A stretch of 64,000 nucleotides of DNA from Mycoplana azooxidifex (GTDB taxonomy: Bacteria; Pseudomonadota; Alphaproteobacteria; Rhizobiales; Rhizobiaceae), in the NCBI RefSeq assembly GCF_014196765.1, contig NZ_JACIEE010000004.1:170435-234434 (forward strand), given 5' to 3'. How positions within the stretch are numbered: the first letter of the stretch is position 1; each line of letters begins with the position of its first letter. The position numbers and the translations under genes are program-made. The notes below the pieces were generated by a model. It was given only the letters and a program-made list of their open reading frames with translations. It had not been told where the DNA came from and did no database searches. Below, in pieces: positions 46,880-58,067 of this stretch.

Positions 46880-46977
46880 CGAAATGACTCTAAACCCGCA
46901 TCGACTCCGCGAGAATCCCGGGCCCTTCCGGAGATCCCCTTGCCCACAGGCAAGTTTGCCCGCGGCGTCCGGGAAAG

Positions 46978-46992
46978 TTAACGCTTTTTTAA
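46978..46992 (-). promoter_or_regulatory. CtrA-like site TTAA-N7-TTAAC
   Basis: On the minus strand the sequence reads TTAA-AAAAGCG-TTAAC, an exact match to the alphaproteobacterial CtrA consensus. It is 99 bases before the GNAT ATG. Function is inferred from the motif alone. Confidence 0.4.
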
Positions 46993-47032
46993 GAAATGCC
47001 ACAAGCCGTAATAGGTCGGCACACACATGAAA

Positions 47033-47058
47033 AGGCCCCGGCATTTCTGCCGGGGCCT
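47033..47058 (-). terminator. intrinsic terminator after typA
   Basis: An 11-bp perfect stem AGGCCCCGGCA/TGCCGGGGCCT with a TTTC loop, followed on the minus strand by TTTT. It lies 53 bases after the typA stop and just before the GNAT promoter region. Confidence 0.82.
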
Positions 47059-47110
47059 CGATCGTTTTGGCGATGTTCCTACGTACTTTCGGCGCGAATC
47101 AGTCCGCCTA

Positions 47111-48937
47111 TCAGGCAGCGCCCGCCGAGCGCGACTTTTCGAACCGCTTGCGGTCGTTGGCGTCGAGGTAGATCTTGCGCAGCCGGATCGACTTCGGCGT
47201 GACTTCCATCAGTTCGTCGTCCTGGATCCAGGAGAGCGCGCGGTCGAGCGTCATGCGAATCGGCGGCGTCAGGCGAACGGCCTCGTCCTTGCCGGCCGAA
47301 CGGATGTTGGTGAGCTGCTTGCCCTTCAACACGTTGACCTCGAGGTCGTTGTCTCTGGAGTGGATGCCGATGATCATGCCGGCATAGACCTTTTCACCCG
47401 GCTCGATGATCATCGGACCACGGTCTTCCAGGTTGAACATGGCATAGGCAACGGCTTCGCCCGACTGGTTGGAAAGCAGGACGCCGTTGGTGCGGCCGCC
47501 GATTTCGCCCTTGAAGGGCTGATAATCGTGGAACAGCCGGTTCATGATCGCCGTGCCTCGGGTATCGGTCAGGAGTTCCGACTGGTAGCCGATGAGGCCG
47601 CGGGTCGGAGCGAAGAACACCAGGCGAACACGGCTTCCACCGGAAGGACGAAGCTCGGACAGCTCAGCCTTGCGCTCGGACATCTTCTGGACGACGATGC
47701 CGGAGTGCTCTTCGTCGACGTCGATCACGACTTCCTCGATCGGCTCCATCAGCGTGCCGTTCTCGTCCTTGTGCATGACGACGCGCGGACGCGACACGGC
47801 AAGCTCGAAGCCTTCGCGGCGCATGGTCTCGATCAGGACGGCCAGCTGCAATTCGCCGCGGCCGGAGACGAAGAACGAATCCTTGCCCTCTGCTTCTTCG
47901 ATCTTCAACGCAACGTTGCCTTCGGCTTCCTTGAACAGGCGGTCGCGGATCACGCGCGAGGTGACCTTGTCGCCCTCGGTGCCGGCCAGCGGGCTGTCGT
48001 TGACGAGGAAGGACATGGTGACGGTCGGCGGATCGATCGGCTGCGCGGTCATGGCTTCGGTCACGGCCGGATCGCAGAACGTGTCGGCAACCGTACCCTT
48101 GGTCAGGCCGGCGATGGCGACGATGTCGCCCGCATGGGCTTCCTCGATCGGCTGACGCTCGATACCTCGGAATGCGAGGATCTTGGAGATACGGCCGGTT
48201 TCGACCGTCTTGCCATCCTGGCCGAGAACCTTGACGGGCTGGTTCGGCTTGATCGAACCCGACGCGATGCGGCCGGTGATGATACGGCCGAGGAACGGGT
48301 TGGCTTCGAGAAGCGTACCGATCATGCGGAACGGGCCTTCGCCGACACTCGGTTCGGGAACGTGCTTGAGAACCAGGTCGAGCAATGGGGCAAGGCCCTG
48401 ATCCTTCGGACCTTCCGGATTGACGTTCATCCAGCCGTCACGGCCCGAACCGTAGAGGATGGGGAAATCGAGCTGGTCGTCGGTCGCATCGAGATTGGCG
48501 AACAGGTCGAACACCTCGTTGATGACTTCCTCGTGGCGGCCGTCCGGACGGTCGATCTTGTTGATCGCCACGATCGGCCTGAGGCCGACCTTGAGCGCCT
48601 TGCCGACGACGAACTTGGTCTGCGGCATCGGGCCTTCGGAGCTATCCACCAGAACGATCGCGCCGTCCACCATCGACAGGATGCGCTCCACCTCGCCGCC
48701 GAAGTCTGCGTGGCCGGGCGTGTCGACGATGTTGATGCGGTGCCCCTTCCACTCGACCGAGGTGGCCTTGGCGAGAATGGTGATGCCGCGTTCCTTTTCC
48801 AGGTCGTTGGAATCCATCACGCGCTCGGCGACGCGCTGGTTTTCGCGGAAGGAACCGGACTGCTTCAGGAGTTCGTCGACGAGCGTGGTCTTGCCATGGT
48901 CGACGTGCGCGATGATCGCGATATTGCGAATGGACAT
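47111..48937 (-). CDS. typA: ribosome-associated GTPase TypA/BipA
   Basis: Translational GTPase involved in 50S assembly and stress or cold adaptation. 608 residues from [20 protein letters not shown]. The G1 motif [10 protein letters not shown] is at residues 10-19, G3 is [14 protein letters not shown] near 75, and NKIDRPDGR (G4) is near 128. The BipA C-terminal domain signature [20 protein letters not shown] is near residue 475. The open frame runs 12 codons further upstream with no similarity. It is followed by a strong terminator and stands alone on the minus strand downstream of phoD. Confidence 0.97.
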   Translation of the reverse strand: MSIRNIAIIAHVDHGKTTLVDELLKQSGSFRENQRVAERVMDSNDLEKERGITILAKATSVEWKGHRINIVDTPGHADFGGEVERILSMVDGAIVLVDSSEGPMPQTKFVVGKALKVGLRPIVAINKIDRPDGRHEEVINEVFDLFANLDATDDQLDFPILYGSGRDGWMNVNPEGPKDQGLAPLLDLVLKHVPEPSVGEGPFRMIGTLLEANPFLGRIITGRIASGSIKPNQPVKVLGQDGKTVETGRISKILAFRGIERQPIEEAHAGDIVAIAGLTKGTVADTFCDPAVTEAMTAQPIDPPTVTMSFLVNDSPLAGTEGDKVTSRVIRDRLFKEAEGNVALKIEEAEGKDSFFVSGRGELQLAVLIETMRREGFELAVSRPRVVMHKDENGTLMEPIEEVVIDVDEEHSGIVVQKMSERKAELSELRPSGGSRVRLVFFAPTRGLIGYQSELLTDTRGTAIMNRLFHDYQPFKGEIGGRTNGVLLSNQSGEAVAYAMFNLEDRGPMIIEPGEKVYAGMIIGIHSRDNDLEVNVLKGKQLTNIRSAGKDEAVRLTPPIRMTLDRALSWIQDDELMEVTPKSIRLRKIYLDANDRKRFEKSRSAGAA

Positions 48938-48977
48938 GTTCTGATCTCTGAGGTTTTGGGCGCGCACGAACAAAGAG

Positions 48978-48997
48978 GCGCCACGTGCATGTGGCGC
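48978..48997 (-). terminator. probable terminator downstream of the PhoD-like gene
   Basis: A 7-bp stem GCGCCAC/GTGGCGC with a 6-base loop, followed on the minus strand by CTCTTTGTT, 61 bases after the PhoD-like gene stop. The T-run is short, so strength is uncertain. Confidence 0.5.
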
Positions 48998-49058
48998 GCT
49001 CCATACATGGTTTTACGCAATTGCGAAAGAGGCAGGCGGAAACTCTGTCCGCGGGCGC

Positions 49059-50621
49059 TCAAGCCGTCACCGCCGGATCGAGCGTGACGTTCCAGAGTTC
49101 CCGGTCTTCCCGGTCCATCAGCCGCACGGTCATCTGCTCGCTGGAGCCGTTGATGTCGACGAGACCGAAGAACTGCAGGCCCGCGGAGGGAGGCAGGTTG
49201 CTGTCGGCCCCGCCGCCCGACGCTTTCATGAAACGCACCTCCGGCCCGAAGGTCATGTCGAGCGGATGCGGGCCGTAGGTGCCCGAATGCAGCGGCCCGG
49301 AGACGAATTCCCAGAAAGGTTCGAATTCCTTGAACTTCGCCCGCGCCGGATCGTAGTGATGGGCGGCTGTATAGTGGATGTCGGCCGTCAGCCACACGAC
49401 GTTGCGGATAGCGTTGTCGCGCATGAAGGTAAGCAGGTCGGCGATGTCGCGCTCGCGCCCTGCAGGCGGTCCGTTCAACCCGTCGGCGACGCCCTCGTAG
49501 CCGAGTTTCTGGCCATAGTCGTCCCAGATCACAACGCCGAGCGGCATGTCGCAGGCAATCACCTTCCACGTGGCCTTCGACGCGGCGAGTTCGCGCTTCA
49601 GCCAACTCGCCTGCCGCCAGCCGAACAGGTCGTGGTCGGAACTGCCGCGGTTTGCGTCGCGATAGGAGCGCAGGTCGACGAAGAACACGTCCAGCAGAGG
49701 ACCATAGGCGATCTTGCGGAAGATCCGCCCCGGTTCCGACGGCCTGTGGCGGATCGGCGTCATCTCCTGGAAGGCGCGCATCGCCCGGCCGGCATAGACG
49801 GCGATGTCCTTCTCCGGATAGCGCGGATCGTCCCTGAGGTCCGTCGAGGCCGACCAGTTGTTCAGCACCTCGTGGTCGTCCCACTGGAAGAATGTCGGGC
49901 ATTGCGCGTTGAAGTCCAGCAGGTGCCGGTCGAGCATGTTGTACTTCCACTGCCCGCGGTATTCCGAAAGCGTCCGCGCCACCTCGCGCTTTTCGTCGCT
50001 GACGATGCGGTTCTTCCAGATCGTGCCGTCGCGAAGCCGGATCTCGTCGGGAATGGGATTGTCGGCATAGATCGTGTCGCCGGAATGGATGAAGAAGTCC
50101 GGCTCGTGCAGGAGCATGGTCGAATAGGTTTTCATGCCGATATCGTCGATGCCCCAGCCCTGCCCGGCCGTATCGCCGGACCAGACAAGCCGGACCGAGC
50201 GCCGCCGCAGCGGAGCAGTCCGGAACCGGCCGACGATCGGCTCGGAGACCAGGTGCGAGGAAGAGGGGTCCGTCGCCGTCAGCCGATAGAAGATGTCCTG
50301 GTCCGGCAGAAGCTCGGTCAGGAGGTGCTTGGCGGCGAAATCCGTCTCCTGCCCTGCCTTCAGCACCGGGCCGCGCACGGCATTGGTGAAGCTCTCGGTG
50401 GTGGAATACTCGACCGCGATCTCCGCCGGACGATCGGTTCGCGCCCAGATCATGCCCGACGACGTATCGACGTCGCCCGATTGGACGCCGTGCGTGAAGA
50501 CCGGGCTGCCGTGACGCCGCGCATAATGCGGGACGGCCAGCGCCGAGGAGGCGGCAAGGCCGGCGGCGCCCGCCGTCAGCAGAAAGGAGCGCCGTGTCAG
50601 GAGGTCGGCCGCTGTCGCCAT
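49059..50621 (-). CDS. phoD: PhoD-like alkaline phosphatase/phosphodiesterase, Tat-exported
   Basis: 520 residues. The twin-arginine signal TRRSFLLTAGAAGLAASSAL (about residues 9-28) directs folded export, as for known PhoD enzymes. The N-terminal Ig-like domain (HGVQSGDVDTSSGMIWARTD, about 44-63) and metallophosphatase motifs follow: LVWSGDTAGQGWGIDD near 146, FFIHSGDTIYADNPIP near 175, FFQWDDHEVLNNW near 245 and WLTADIHYTA near 392. PhoD enzymes use Ca/Fe and release phosphate from monoesters or diesters. No Pho box was recognised upstream. It stands alone upstream of typA. Confidence 0.92.
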   Translation of the reverse strand: MATAADLLTRRSFLLTAGAAGLAASSALAVPHYARRHGSPVFTHGVQSGDVDTSSGMIWARTDRPAEIAVEYSTTESFTNAVRGPVLKAGQETDFAAKHLLTELLPDQDIFYRLTATDPSSSHLVSEPIVGRFRTAPLRRRSVRLVWSGDTAGQGWGIDDIGMKTYSTMLLHEPDFFIHSGDTIYADNPIPDEIRLRDGTIWKNRIVSDEKREVARTLSEYRGQWKYNMLDRHLLDFNAQCPTFFQWDDHEVLNNWSASTDLRDDPRYPEKDIAVYAGRAMRAFQEMTPIRHRPSEPGRIFRKIAYGPLLDVFFVDLRSYRDANRGSSDHDLFGWRQASWLKRELAASKATWKVIACDMPLGVVIWDDYGQKLGYEGVADGLNGPPAGRERDIADLLTFMRDNAIRNVVWLTADIHYTAAHHYDPARAKFKEFEPFWEFVSGPLHSGTYGPHPLDMTFGPEVRFMKASGGGADSNLPPSAGLQFFGLVDINGSSEQMTVRLMDREDRELWNVTLDPAVTA

Positions 50622-50822
50622 GGATCCCTCGTCGAAACCGCGCGAATCGCTGTCCGATCCGCGCGGCCGACCATCGGGCGGTCACGTGTCAGCGACGTTA
50701 CGGATCGATGACGCAGGCGATACAGTTCGGTGACGGAGGGATGACGAAGGAGTGGCGTCGGCGCCCTACATCCCCTTCAGGCGAGGGTGAGGGTCACCGA
50801 GACTGTGTTCAGGCGGCCAGGG

Positions 50823-52886
50823 TCAGGCCGCCAGCCCCTTCTTCTCCAGCATGGCGTCGATCGAAGGCAGCTTGCCGCGGAAGGCCTTGTAGGCGTCCTC
50901 GGGGTCGATGGCGCCGCCGACGGAATAGATGTTGGCCTTCAGCTTGGCTGCCATGCCGGGATCGAAGGCGTCGCCCGTCTCGGTGAAGGCGGCAAACGCG
51001 TCGGCATCGAGGACCTCCGACCACATGTAGGAATAGTAGCCGGCCGAGTAGCCGTCCCCGGAGAAGACGTGCTGGAAATGCGGGGTCGCATGGCGCATGA
51101 CGATGGATGCCGGCATGCCGATCTCCCCCAGTACCTCGCCCTGAACCGCCATCGGATCTTCGACGGCGCCGCGCGTATGGAATGCCATGTCGACCAGCGC
51201 GGAGGAGGTGAACTCCACGGTAGCGAAGCCGGCGTTGAAGGTGCGCGCCGCCAGCACCTTGTCCAGCAGCGCCTGCGGCATCGGCTCGCCGGTCTCGTAG
51301 TGCACGGCGTAGGTCTTCAGGATTTCGGGCACCGTCAGCCAGTGCTCGTAAAGTTGCGAGGGCAATTCGACGAAATCGCGCGAGACGCCGGTGCCCGAGA
51401 CCGACGGATAGGTCACGTCGGACAGCATGCCGTGCAGGGCATGACCGAATTCGTGGAACAGCGTGCGTGCGTCGTCGAGCGAAAGCAGCGCCGGCTTGCC
51501 CTCGGCGGGCTTTGCGAAATTGCAGACGTTGTAGATGATGGGGATCTCGCCGGTGGTCCCGTTCTTCAGCGGCAGCTTGTGCTGGCTCTGATAGGAACTC
51601 ATCCAGGCGCCGGAGCGCTTGGAGGACCGGGCGAAATAGTCGCCGAGGAACATGGCGACGAGCCTGTTGTCGCGGTCGCGGATCTCGAAGACACGCACGT
51701 CGGGGTGATAGGCCGGCACGCCCGCAAGCGGTACGGCATGGATGCCGAACAGCCGTTCGGCGACGTCGAAGCACGCCTCGATCACCTTTTCCAGCTGCAG
51801 ATAGGGCTTCAGTTCCGCCTCGGAGAAATCGAATTTTTCTGCGCGCAGCTTCTCCGCATAGTACCGCCAGTCCCACGGCATGACGGGATGATTGCGCCCC
51901 TCGGCGGCGACCAGGCGTGCCAGCTCCTGTTCCTCCTCACCGGCGCGCGCCACCGCCTTCTCCCATACCTGGGAGAGGAGCCCGTTCACGACATCGGGCG
52001 TTTTCGCCATCGTGTTGTCGAGCTTGAGCGCGGCATAGTTCCCGTAGCCCAGAAGCGCCGCCTTCTCCGCCCGCAATGCCAGCGTCTCGCGCACGATCTC
52101 GCGGTTGTCGGTCACCCCGCCGTTGATGCCGCGCGCGGTCCAGGCGCGGAACGCCTGCTCGCGCAGCTCGCGGCGGGCGGAAAACGTCAGGAACGGCTCG
52201 ATGATCGAGCGTGACAGCGTCACCGCATACTTGCCCTCGGCGCCCCGGTCACGGGCCGCCGCCGCCATCGCATCCTTCAAGAAGTCGGGCAGTCCTTCGA
52301 GGTCGGCTGCCTCGGAAAGCAACAGCGACCATTCCTTCTCGTCGGAAAGCACGTTCTGGCCGAATTGCGCGCCGAGCCCGGCGAGCCGCTCGTTGATGGC
52401 CGAGAGCCGGTCCTGCTCGGGCTTTGCGAGCTTGGCACCGGATTTGACGAAGCTCTTCCAGTGCCGCTCCAGCACGCGCGCCTGCTCCAGCGTAAGCCCG
52501 AGCCCGTCGCGACCCTCCCACAGCGCATCGATGCGCGAGAAGAGTTCGGCATTGTTGCCGATCTTCGAGTAGTGCCGCGACATCTTCGGTGCGGTCTCGC
52601 GCTCCAGCGCCTGGATGACCTCGTTGGTATTGGCGCCGGCACGGCTCCAGAACAGCGCCGAGACGCGCGAAAGCTCGTCGCCCGCGGTCTCGAGCGTTGT
52701 GACGGTGTTGTCGAAAGTCGGCGCCTCGGCGTTCGTTGCGATCGCGTCGATCTCCGCCTCGTGCAGGGCGAAGGCCGCATCGAACGCTTCTGCGAAACTG
52801 TCGTCAGAGACGAGGTCGAAGCGCGGCAGGCCGTTGATCCCGCTCCAGTGGGTAAGGGCGGGGCTGATCTTGGAAGATGCGCTCAT
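50823..52886 (-). CDS. dcp: M3 family peptidyl-dipeptidase Dcp
   Basis: Zinc oligopeptidase, 687 residues, near E. coli Dcp (681). The zinc motif is HEFGHALHGM near residue 467, with the third ligand in SRDFVELPSQLYEHW (Glu near 495). The Dcp-type order HEFGHALHG, then GTGVSRDFVELPSQ, separates it from OpdA, which has HEFGHGLHH. No signal peptide; cytosolic. The start MSASSKISPALTHWSG at 52886 follows AAAGTGT upstream with weak ribosome-site character; the open frame continues 50 codons further without similarity. It is divergent from the DUF475 gene. Confidence 0.93.
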   Translation of the reverse strand: MSASSKISPALTHWSGINGLPRFDLVSDDSFAEAFDAAFALHEAEIDAIATNAEAPTFDNTVTTLETAGDELSRVSALFWSRAGANTNEVIQALERETAPKMSRHYSKIGNNAELFSRIDALWEGRDGLGLTLEQARVLERHWKSFVKSGAKLAKPEQDRLSAINERLAGLGAQFGQNVLSDEKEWSLLLSEAADLEGLPDFLKDAMAAAARDRGAEGKYAVTLSRSIIEPFLTFSARRELREQAFRAWTARGINGGVTDNREIVRETLALRAEKAALLGYGNYAALKLDNTMAKTPDVVNGLLSQVWEKAVARAGEEEQELARLVAAEGRNHPVMPWDWRYYAEKLRAEKFDFSEAELKPYLQLEKVIEACFDVAERLFGIHAVPLAGVPAYHPDVRVFEIRDRDNRLVAMFLGDYFARSSKRSGAWMSSYQSQHKLPLKNGTTGEIPIIYNVCNFAKPAEGKPALLSLDDARTLFHEFGHALHGMLSDVTYPSVSGTGVSRDFVELPSQLYEHWLTVPEILKTYAVHYETGEPMPQALLDKVLAARTFNAGFATVEFTSSALVDMAFHTRGAVEDPMAVQGEVLGEIGMPASIVMRHATPHFQHVFSGDGYSAGYYSYMWSEVLDADAFAAFTETGDAFDPGMAAKLKANIYSVGGAIDPEDAYKAFRGKLPSIDAMLEKKGLAA

Positions 52887-53281
52887 TGTAAAGTGTTCCT
52901 CGTCTCGGCAGGGCTGATCGGCGGAATATAGGGACAGAATGCCGGCTTGTGTACGCCACGCATCCATTTCTTTCACCGCCGGGCCGATACGCCCTCGGGC
53001 CCTGCCACTGAGCGAAAAAGCTTGACGAAACGGCATACTTCGAGGACAACGGGATTGCTGCGGCCCTAGACATCCCGCCGCAGAACCAACTTTGGTGCCG
53101 GGCCCCTCTGGCGAGAGTTTTTACGGCGCTCTCGTGATGTCGGTACCGCCAGCAATTAAGCCGGCGGATTCAAGAATATGAAAATCCTGAACATGCCTGA
53201 TGCGCATGCCTTTTCTGGCACGCGCTTTTCCCGTATCTGCAACCTTGCAAGCATGACCGTCCTCGAAAGCGAGGTGCGGGC
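52887..53281. promoter_or_regulatory. divergent region between dcp and the DUF475 gene
   Basis: 395 gene-free bases. On the plus-strand side a stem-loop CGAGAG/CTCTCG (53112-53134, with an 11-base loop) is followed by CCGCC...GGCGG pairing (about 53147-53166), giving a structured leader for DUF475. It does not match the yybP-ykoY (manganese) riboswitch core that precedes many TerC-type genes. No confident promoter elements were placed. Confidence 0.4.
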
Positions 53282-54370
53282 ATGACCACGCGCGTACAAC
53301 CGCAAAGTTCGCTGTCCTATTTCACCTGGGCCTTCATCGTCACCGCGCTCGGCCTCGTTCTCGGCGCCTGGCTCGGCTGGCAGACCACCGGCACGATCGG
53401 CGGAATGGCAACCGTATTCTTCATCTGCACCGTGCTTGCGGTGCTGGAGATCTCGCTGTCCTTCGACAACGCCATCGTCAACGCCAACAAGCTCAAGGAC
53501 ATGACGCCGGAGTGGCAGCATCGGTTCCTGACCTGGGGCATCATCATCGCCGTCTTCGGCATGCGCATCATCTTTCCGCTCCTGATCGTCGTGATCGCGG
53601 CCCAGATCGGCCCGATCGAGGCGATCGTGCTGGCGGCAAAGCAGCCGGAGGAATACGCCCGGATCATGCACGAGGCGCATCTGCCGATCGCCGCCTTTGG
53701 CGGCACCTTCCTGATGATGGTCGGCCTGACCTACTTCTTCGACCATGAGAAGGATGTGCACTGGATCGCCTTCATCGAGAAGCGCATGGCCCGCTATGCG
53801 ACGATCAAGGGCGTAGAGATCGCTTTCGTCCTGATCCTGATCCTTGTCTTCTCGAACTTCCTCGAAGGCGAGGCGGCGGATAGCTTCGTCTATTCGGCAA
53901 TCTACGGTCTGCTGACCTTCCTTGCCGTCGAAGTCGTGGGTGGCCTCCTGGATGCGTCGCAGCAGACGATGAGCGCAGCCGCAAAGGGTGGCCTGGGCGC
54001 CTTCATCTATCTCGAGGTGCTCGATGCGAGCTTCTCGTTCGACGGCGTGATCGGAGCCTTCGCGCTGACGCAGAACCTCTTCATCATCGCCATCGGCCTC
54101 GGCATCGGTGCCATGTATGTGCGTTCGATGACGATCATGCTGGTCGACAAGGGCACGCTCGCCGAATACCGCTACCTGGAGCACGGCGCCTTCTACGCGA
54201 TCCTGATCCTGTCGGTGATCATGTACTGCCAGACGCTGGTGCATATTCCGGAGGTCATCACTGGCCTTGGCGGCGCCGGCCTCATCGGCATCTCGCTCTG
54301 GTCCTCGATCCGCTACAACCGGCGGGAACTGGCCGAAGCACATGGTGCCCAGCCGGTCGAAAACGTCTGA
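53282..54370 (+). CDS. DUF475 / TerC-like integral membrane protein
   Basis: 362 residues, about nine membrane helices. Acidic residues inside helices mark the TerC-related superfamily: VLEISLSFDNAIVNANKLKD (about residues 60-79) and EVLDASFSFDGVIGAFALTQ (about 245-264), an internal repeat of the S-F-D-x-x-I pattern that probably binds a metal ion. TerC relatives are implicated in metal (Mn) export and tellurite resistance; the DUF475 branch is uncharacterised. The ATG is preceded by GAGG. It is a lone gene, divergent from dcp, followed by a strong terminator. Confidence 0.9.
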   Translation: MTTRVQPQSSLSYFTWAFIVTALGLVLGAWLGWQTTGTIGGMATVFFICTVLAVLEISLSFDNAIVNANKLKDMTPEWQHRFLTWGIIIAVFGMRIIFPLLIVVIAAQIGPIEAIVLAAKQPEEYARIMHEAHLPIAAFGGTFLMMVGLTYFFDHEKDVHWIAFIEKRMARYATIKGVEIAFVLILILVFSNFLEGEAADSFVYSAIYGLLTFLAVEVVGGLLDASQQTMSAAAKGGLGAFIYLEVLDASFSFDGVIGAFALTQNLFIIAIGLGIGAMYVRSMTIMLVDKGTLAEYRYLEHGAFYAILILSVIMYCQTLVHIPEVITGLGGAGLIGISLWSSIRYNRRELAEAHGAQPVENV

Positions 54371-54418
54371 CGCGGACGGCGGCGCCATCCCGGCGCCGCC
54401 GCTCCCCTACGAGACAAG

Positions 54419-54453
54419 AAAAGGCCCGGCGATCTGAGATCGCCGGGCCTTTT
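54419..54453. terminator. bidirectional terminator between DUF475 gene and small protein gene
   Basis: A 17-bp perfect inverted repeat AAAAGGCCCGGCGATCT/AGATCGCCGGGCCTTTT around one central base. It ends TTTT on both strands, so it can serve the DUF475 gene from the left and the small gene at 54543 from the right. Confidence 0.88.
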
Positions 54454-54542
54454 GCTGAATATTGCTGTCACTGCGATGTGCCTCTCCGGGCACAGGATCC
54501 GCCGTTGAAACCGGCTGGACCTCCGTCCTTTGCGGACGATGC

Positions 54543-54704
54543 TTACTTCGGGAAGTTCGCCGGATCGATGCCGAGGATCCGCAGGTCGCGATCCTTTGGA
54601 CGACGGTTGCCTTCGACCGCTGCTGCGGCTGCACTCGCCGCGCCCAGAACCGCGAATGCGCGGCCCAAGAAACCCTGGCGAACTCCATTGCGATTCTGGT
54701 TCAT
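54543..54704 (-). CDS. small conserved-looking protein, 53 residues, function unknown
   Basis: The peptide starts MNQNRNGVRQGFLGRAFAVL, has a short alanine-rich, weakly hydrophobic stretch (residues 13-32) and a charged tail with NRRPKDRDLRILGIDPANFP. The terminator at 54419-54453 lies 90 bases downstream and points the right way. The ATG at 54704 is chosen because the earlier in-frame codons give an unrelated, unstructured extension; GAGAAAAGAG is a weak ribosome site. The single hydrophobic stretch could be a membrane anchor. Small size and lack of a known family keep confidence moderate. Confidence 0.55.
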   Translation of the reverse strand: MNQNRNGVRQGFLGRAFAVLGAASAAAAAVEGNRRPKDRDLRILGIDPANFPK

Positions 54705-54872
54705 CGTCTTGCTCTTTTCTCTAGGGTTACGACCCTGTTGCGATGCACAATAGATGATACCAAACAGCCTTGCGTTCAATGGATAGATCAGCAGGGCAGC
54801 CATGCAACGAAAGCACGCCGCAATCGCTTGCGGCCTGCTTTTTGTGCAAATTCCTGTCGGGGAGGCGGTGGC

Positions 54873-56390
<1,518 letters not shown>

Positions 56391-56403
56391 TGGCTGCCGT
56401 CCC

Positions 56404-56895
56404 TCAGAAGAACAGGTGCTCGAGCGGCCCGGCGGGCAGGGAGAGCTGCAGAAGTTTGGAGAAGATCACCCAGATGACGAAGGAGAGAACAATGCCGACG
56501 GGGATGGTGATCCAGAGCTTGCGCTTGCCGAAGCCCGCGGCCGTCAGCGCAAACAGCAGGCCCGTCGAAATCGAGAAGCCGGCAACCTTGAGGAGCAGCA
56601 TCTGCGCGGCGAGCCCGCCGACGATCCAGACGACAGGCGCGACCTCTTGCCGCTCGCGTGCGGGAAATTCGCCGCGCCAGGCCTCGATCGCCGTCCAGAT
56701 CGCAAGGCCGAGGAGACAGTAGGCGATCGCATGGGGCACGGTCGTCGGCCCCACCTGCGAATAGCCGGCTGCACCCGCCAGGCGGGAGACGTCCCAGAAG
56801 ATGACGCCGGCGATTGCGGCCAGCACGACGGCGATGACGAACGCCGCCCCATCGGGGCGGCGCGTTGCGCTTGCGGGTTTGTTCCCGTCGGTCAT
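56404..56895 (-). CDS. tctB: tripartite tricarboxylate transporter small membrane subunit TctB
   Basis: 163 residues with four membrane helices (about 19-38, 50-68, 85-117, 135-150). As usual for TctB, primary sequence is poorly conserved but the position and topology are standard ([20 protein letters not shown] at the first helix). The ATG overlaps the tctC stop as ATGA (56892-56895), so translation is coupled. Confidence 0.9.
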   Translation of the reverse strand: MTDGNKPASATRRPDGAAFVIAVVLAAIAGVIFWDVSRLAGAAGYSQVGPTTVPHAIAYCLLGLAIWTAIEAWRGEFPARERQEVAPVVWIVGGLAAQMLLLKVAGFSISTGLLFALTAAGFGKRKLWITIPVGIVLSFVIWVIFSKLLQLSLPAGPLEHLFF

Positions 56896-57836
56896 TCGAC
56901 CAGTCCGATGTCTTTAAGGACACCCTCGGTGGCAGACACGTCCTTGGCCAGTTGTTCGTCGAAGGCCGCGCCGGAAAGGTAGGTATCCTGCCAGCCCTTG
57001 GTCTTCAGCTGCTCCTGCCAGGCGGCCGACTTGACGAGCTTTTCGATATCGGCCGAGACGGCGGCCTTCTGCTCGTCGCTCAGCCCGGGAGCCGCGGCGA
57101 CCATGCGCCAGTTCTCGACGACGACGTCGAGGCCGCTTTCCTTGATCGTCGGGGCGTCGATGCCCTCGAGCCGGTCGGCGCTGGAGACGGCGAGCAGCCG
57201 CAGCGTGCCGGCCTTCACCTGGGATTCGAACTCGCCATAGCCGGAAATGCCGGCGCTGACCTGGGCACCGAGGATCGCAGCCAGCGCCTCGCCGCCGCCC
57301 GAATAGGCGATGTAGTTGATCTTCTTCGGATCGACGCCGGCCGCCTTGGCGATCAGGCCGACGGCGATATGGTCTGTGCCGCCAGCCGAGCCGCCGGCCC
57401 AGGAAACCGCGCCCGGATCCTTCTTCAGCGCCTCGACGAGATCACCGAAGGTCTGGAACGGCGAGGAGGCCGGCACGACGATCGCTTCATACTCGCCGGT
57501 CAGCCGCGCGATCGGGGTGACGTCCTTCAGCGTGACGGGCGACTTGTTGGTGAGGATCGCCCCGACCATGACGTAGCCGCCGACGATGAGCGCGCCGGCA
57601 TTGCCCTTGTCCTGGCTGGCGAACTGGGCGAGGCCGATCGTTCCGCCGGCGCCCGGCACGTTGATGACCTGCACGTTGCCGGAAATGCCTTCGGACTGCA
57701 TGACCGTCTGCAGCGTGCGGGCCGTCTGGTCCCATCCGCCGCCGGGATTGGCCGGTGCGATGATCTTGTAATCGGCCGCGAACGCGGGCAGCGCCATGGC
57801 GCCGGCAAGAATGGAAGCAAGGAAAAAGTGTTTCAA
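56892..57836 (-). CDS. tctC: tripartite tricarboxylate transporter substrate-binding protein TctC
   Basis: Periplasmic receptor, about 314 residues. The signal peptide [19 protein letters not shown] is followed by mature [20 protein letters not shown], the TctC hallmark, and [14 protein letters not shown] near residue 65. The start is probably TTG at 57836: GGAGG lies 7 bases before it, and an ATG in the same region is immediately followed by a stop in its frame. A longer start would place 16 residues before the signal peptide. First of tctCBA. The carboxylate transported cannot be told from sequence. Confidence 0.92.
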   Translation of the reverse strand: MKHFFLASILAGAMALPAFAADYKIIAPANPGGGWDQTARTLQTVMQSEGISGNVQVINVPGAGGTIGLAQFASQDKGNAGALIVGGYVMVGAILTNKSPVTLKDVTPIARLTGEYEAIVVPASSPFQTFGDLVEALKKDPGAVSWAGGSAGGTDHIAVGLIAKAAGVDPKKINYIAYSGGGEALAAILGAQVSAGISGYGEFESQVKAGTLRLLAVSSADRLEGIDAPTIKESGLDVVVENWRMVAAAPGLSDEQKAAVSADIEKLVKSAAWQEQLKTKGWQDTYLSGAAFDEQLAKDVSATEGVLKDIGLVE

Positions 57837-58010
57837 GGCATATCCTCCGTCAGGCGCAGCTACCGTGGCCGCGCATTGTTTCAAGCTGTCGAGGGAGAAA
57901 GCACTCTGCGCCGGCGTTCATGCCGGCCGCGCCATGATGGCGGCTCCCCTCCCATTGCCCCGGCACCGCCTCCACGGAACCACCGGGATCTTCAAGCCAC
58001 CACAAAAACC

Positions 58011-58026
58011 TGTCATCTAGCTGACA
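58011..58026. promoter_or_regulatory. TGTCA-N6-TGACA dyad upstream of tctC
   Basis: A 5-bp inverted repeat with CTAG inside the 6-base centre, 175 bases before the tctC start and 42 bases after the stop of the solute-binding protein gene. It could bind the TctD-like regulator; this is positional inference. Confidence 0.35.
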
Positions 58027-58067
58027 TCCTAGCACAGTCTTGCCACGATCGGGGCGCGATCCCGCCC

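Noticed and set aside
48865-50685. A 606-codon minus-strand frame spanning typA and the PhoD-like gene
   Set aside because: It is out of frame with both genes, which carry complete motifs (GTPase G1 and PhoD metal sites).
53100-53166. yybP-ykoY manganese riboswitch before the DUF475 gene
   Set aside because: The conserved core of that riboswitch is not recognisable; only generic stem-loops are seen.
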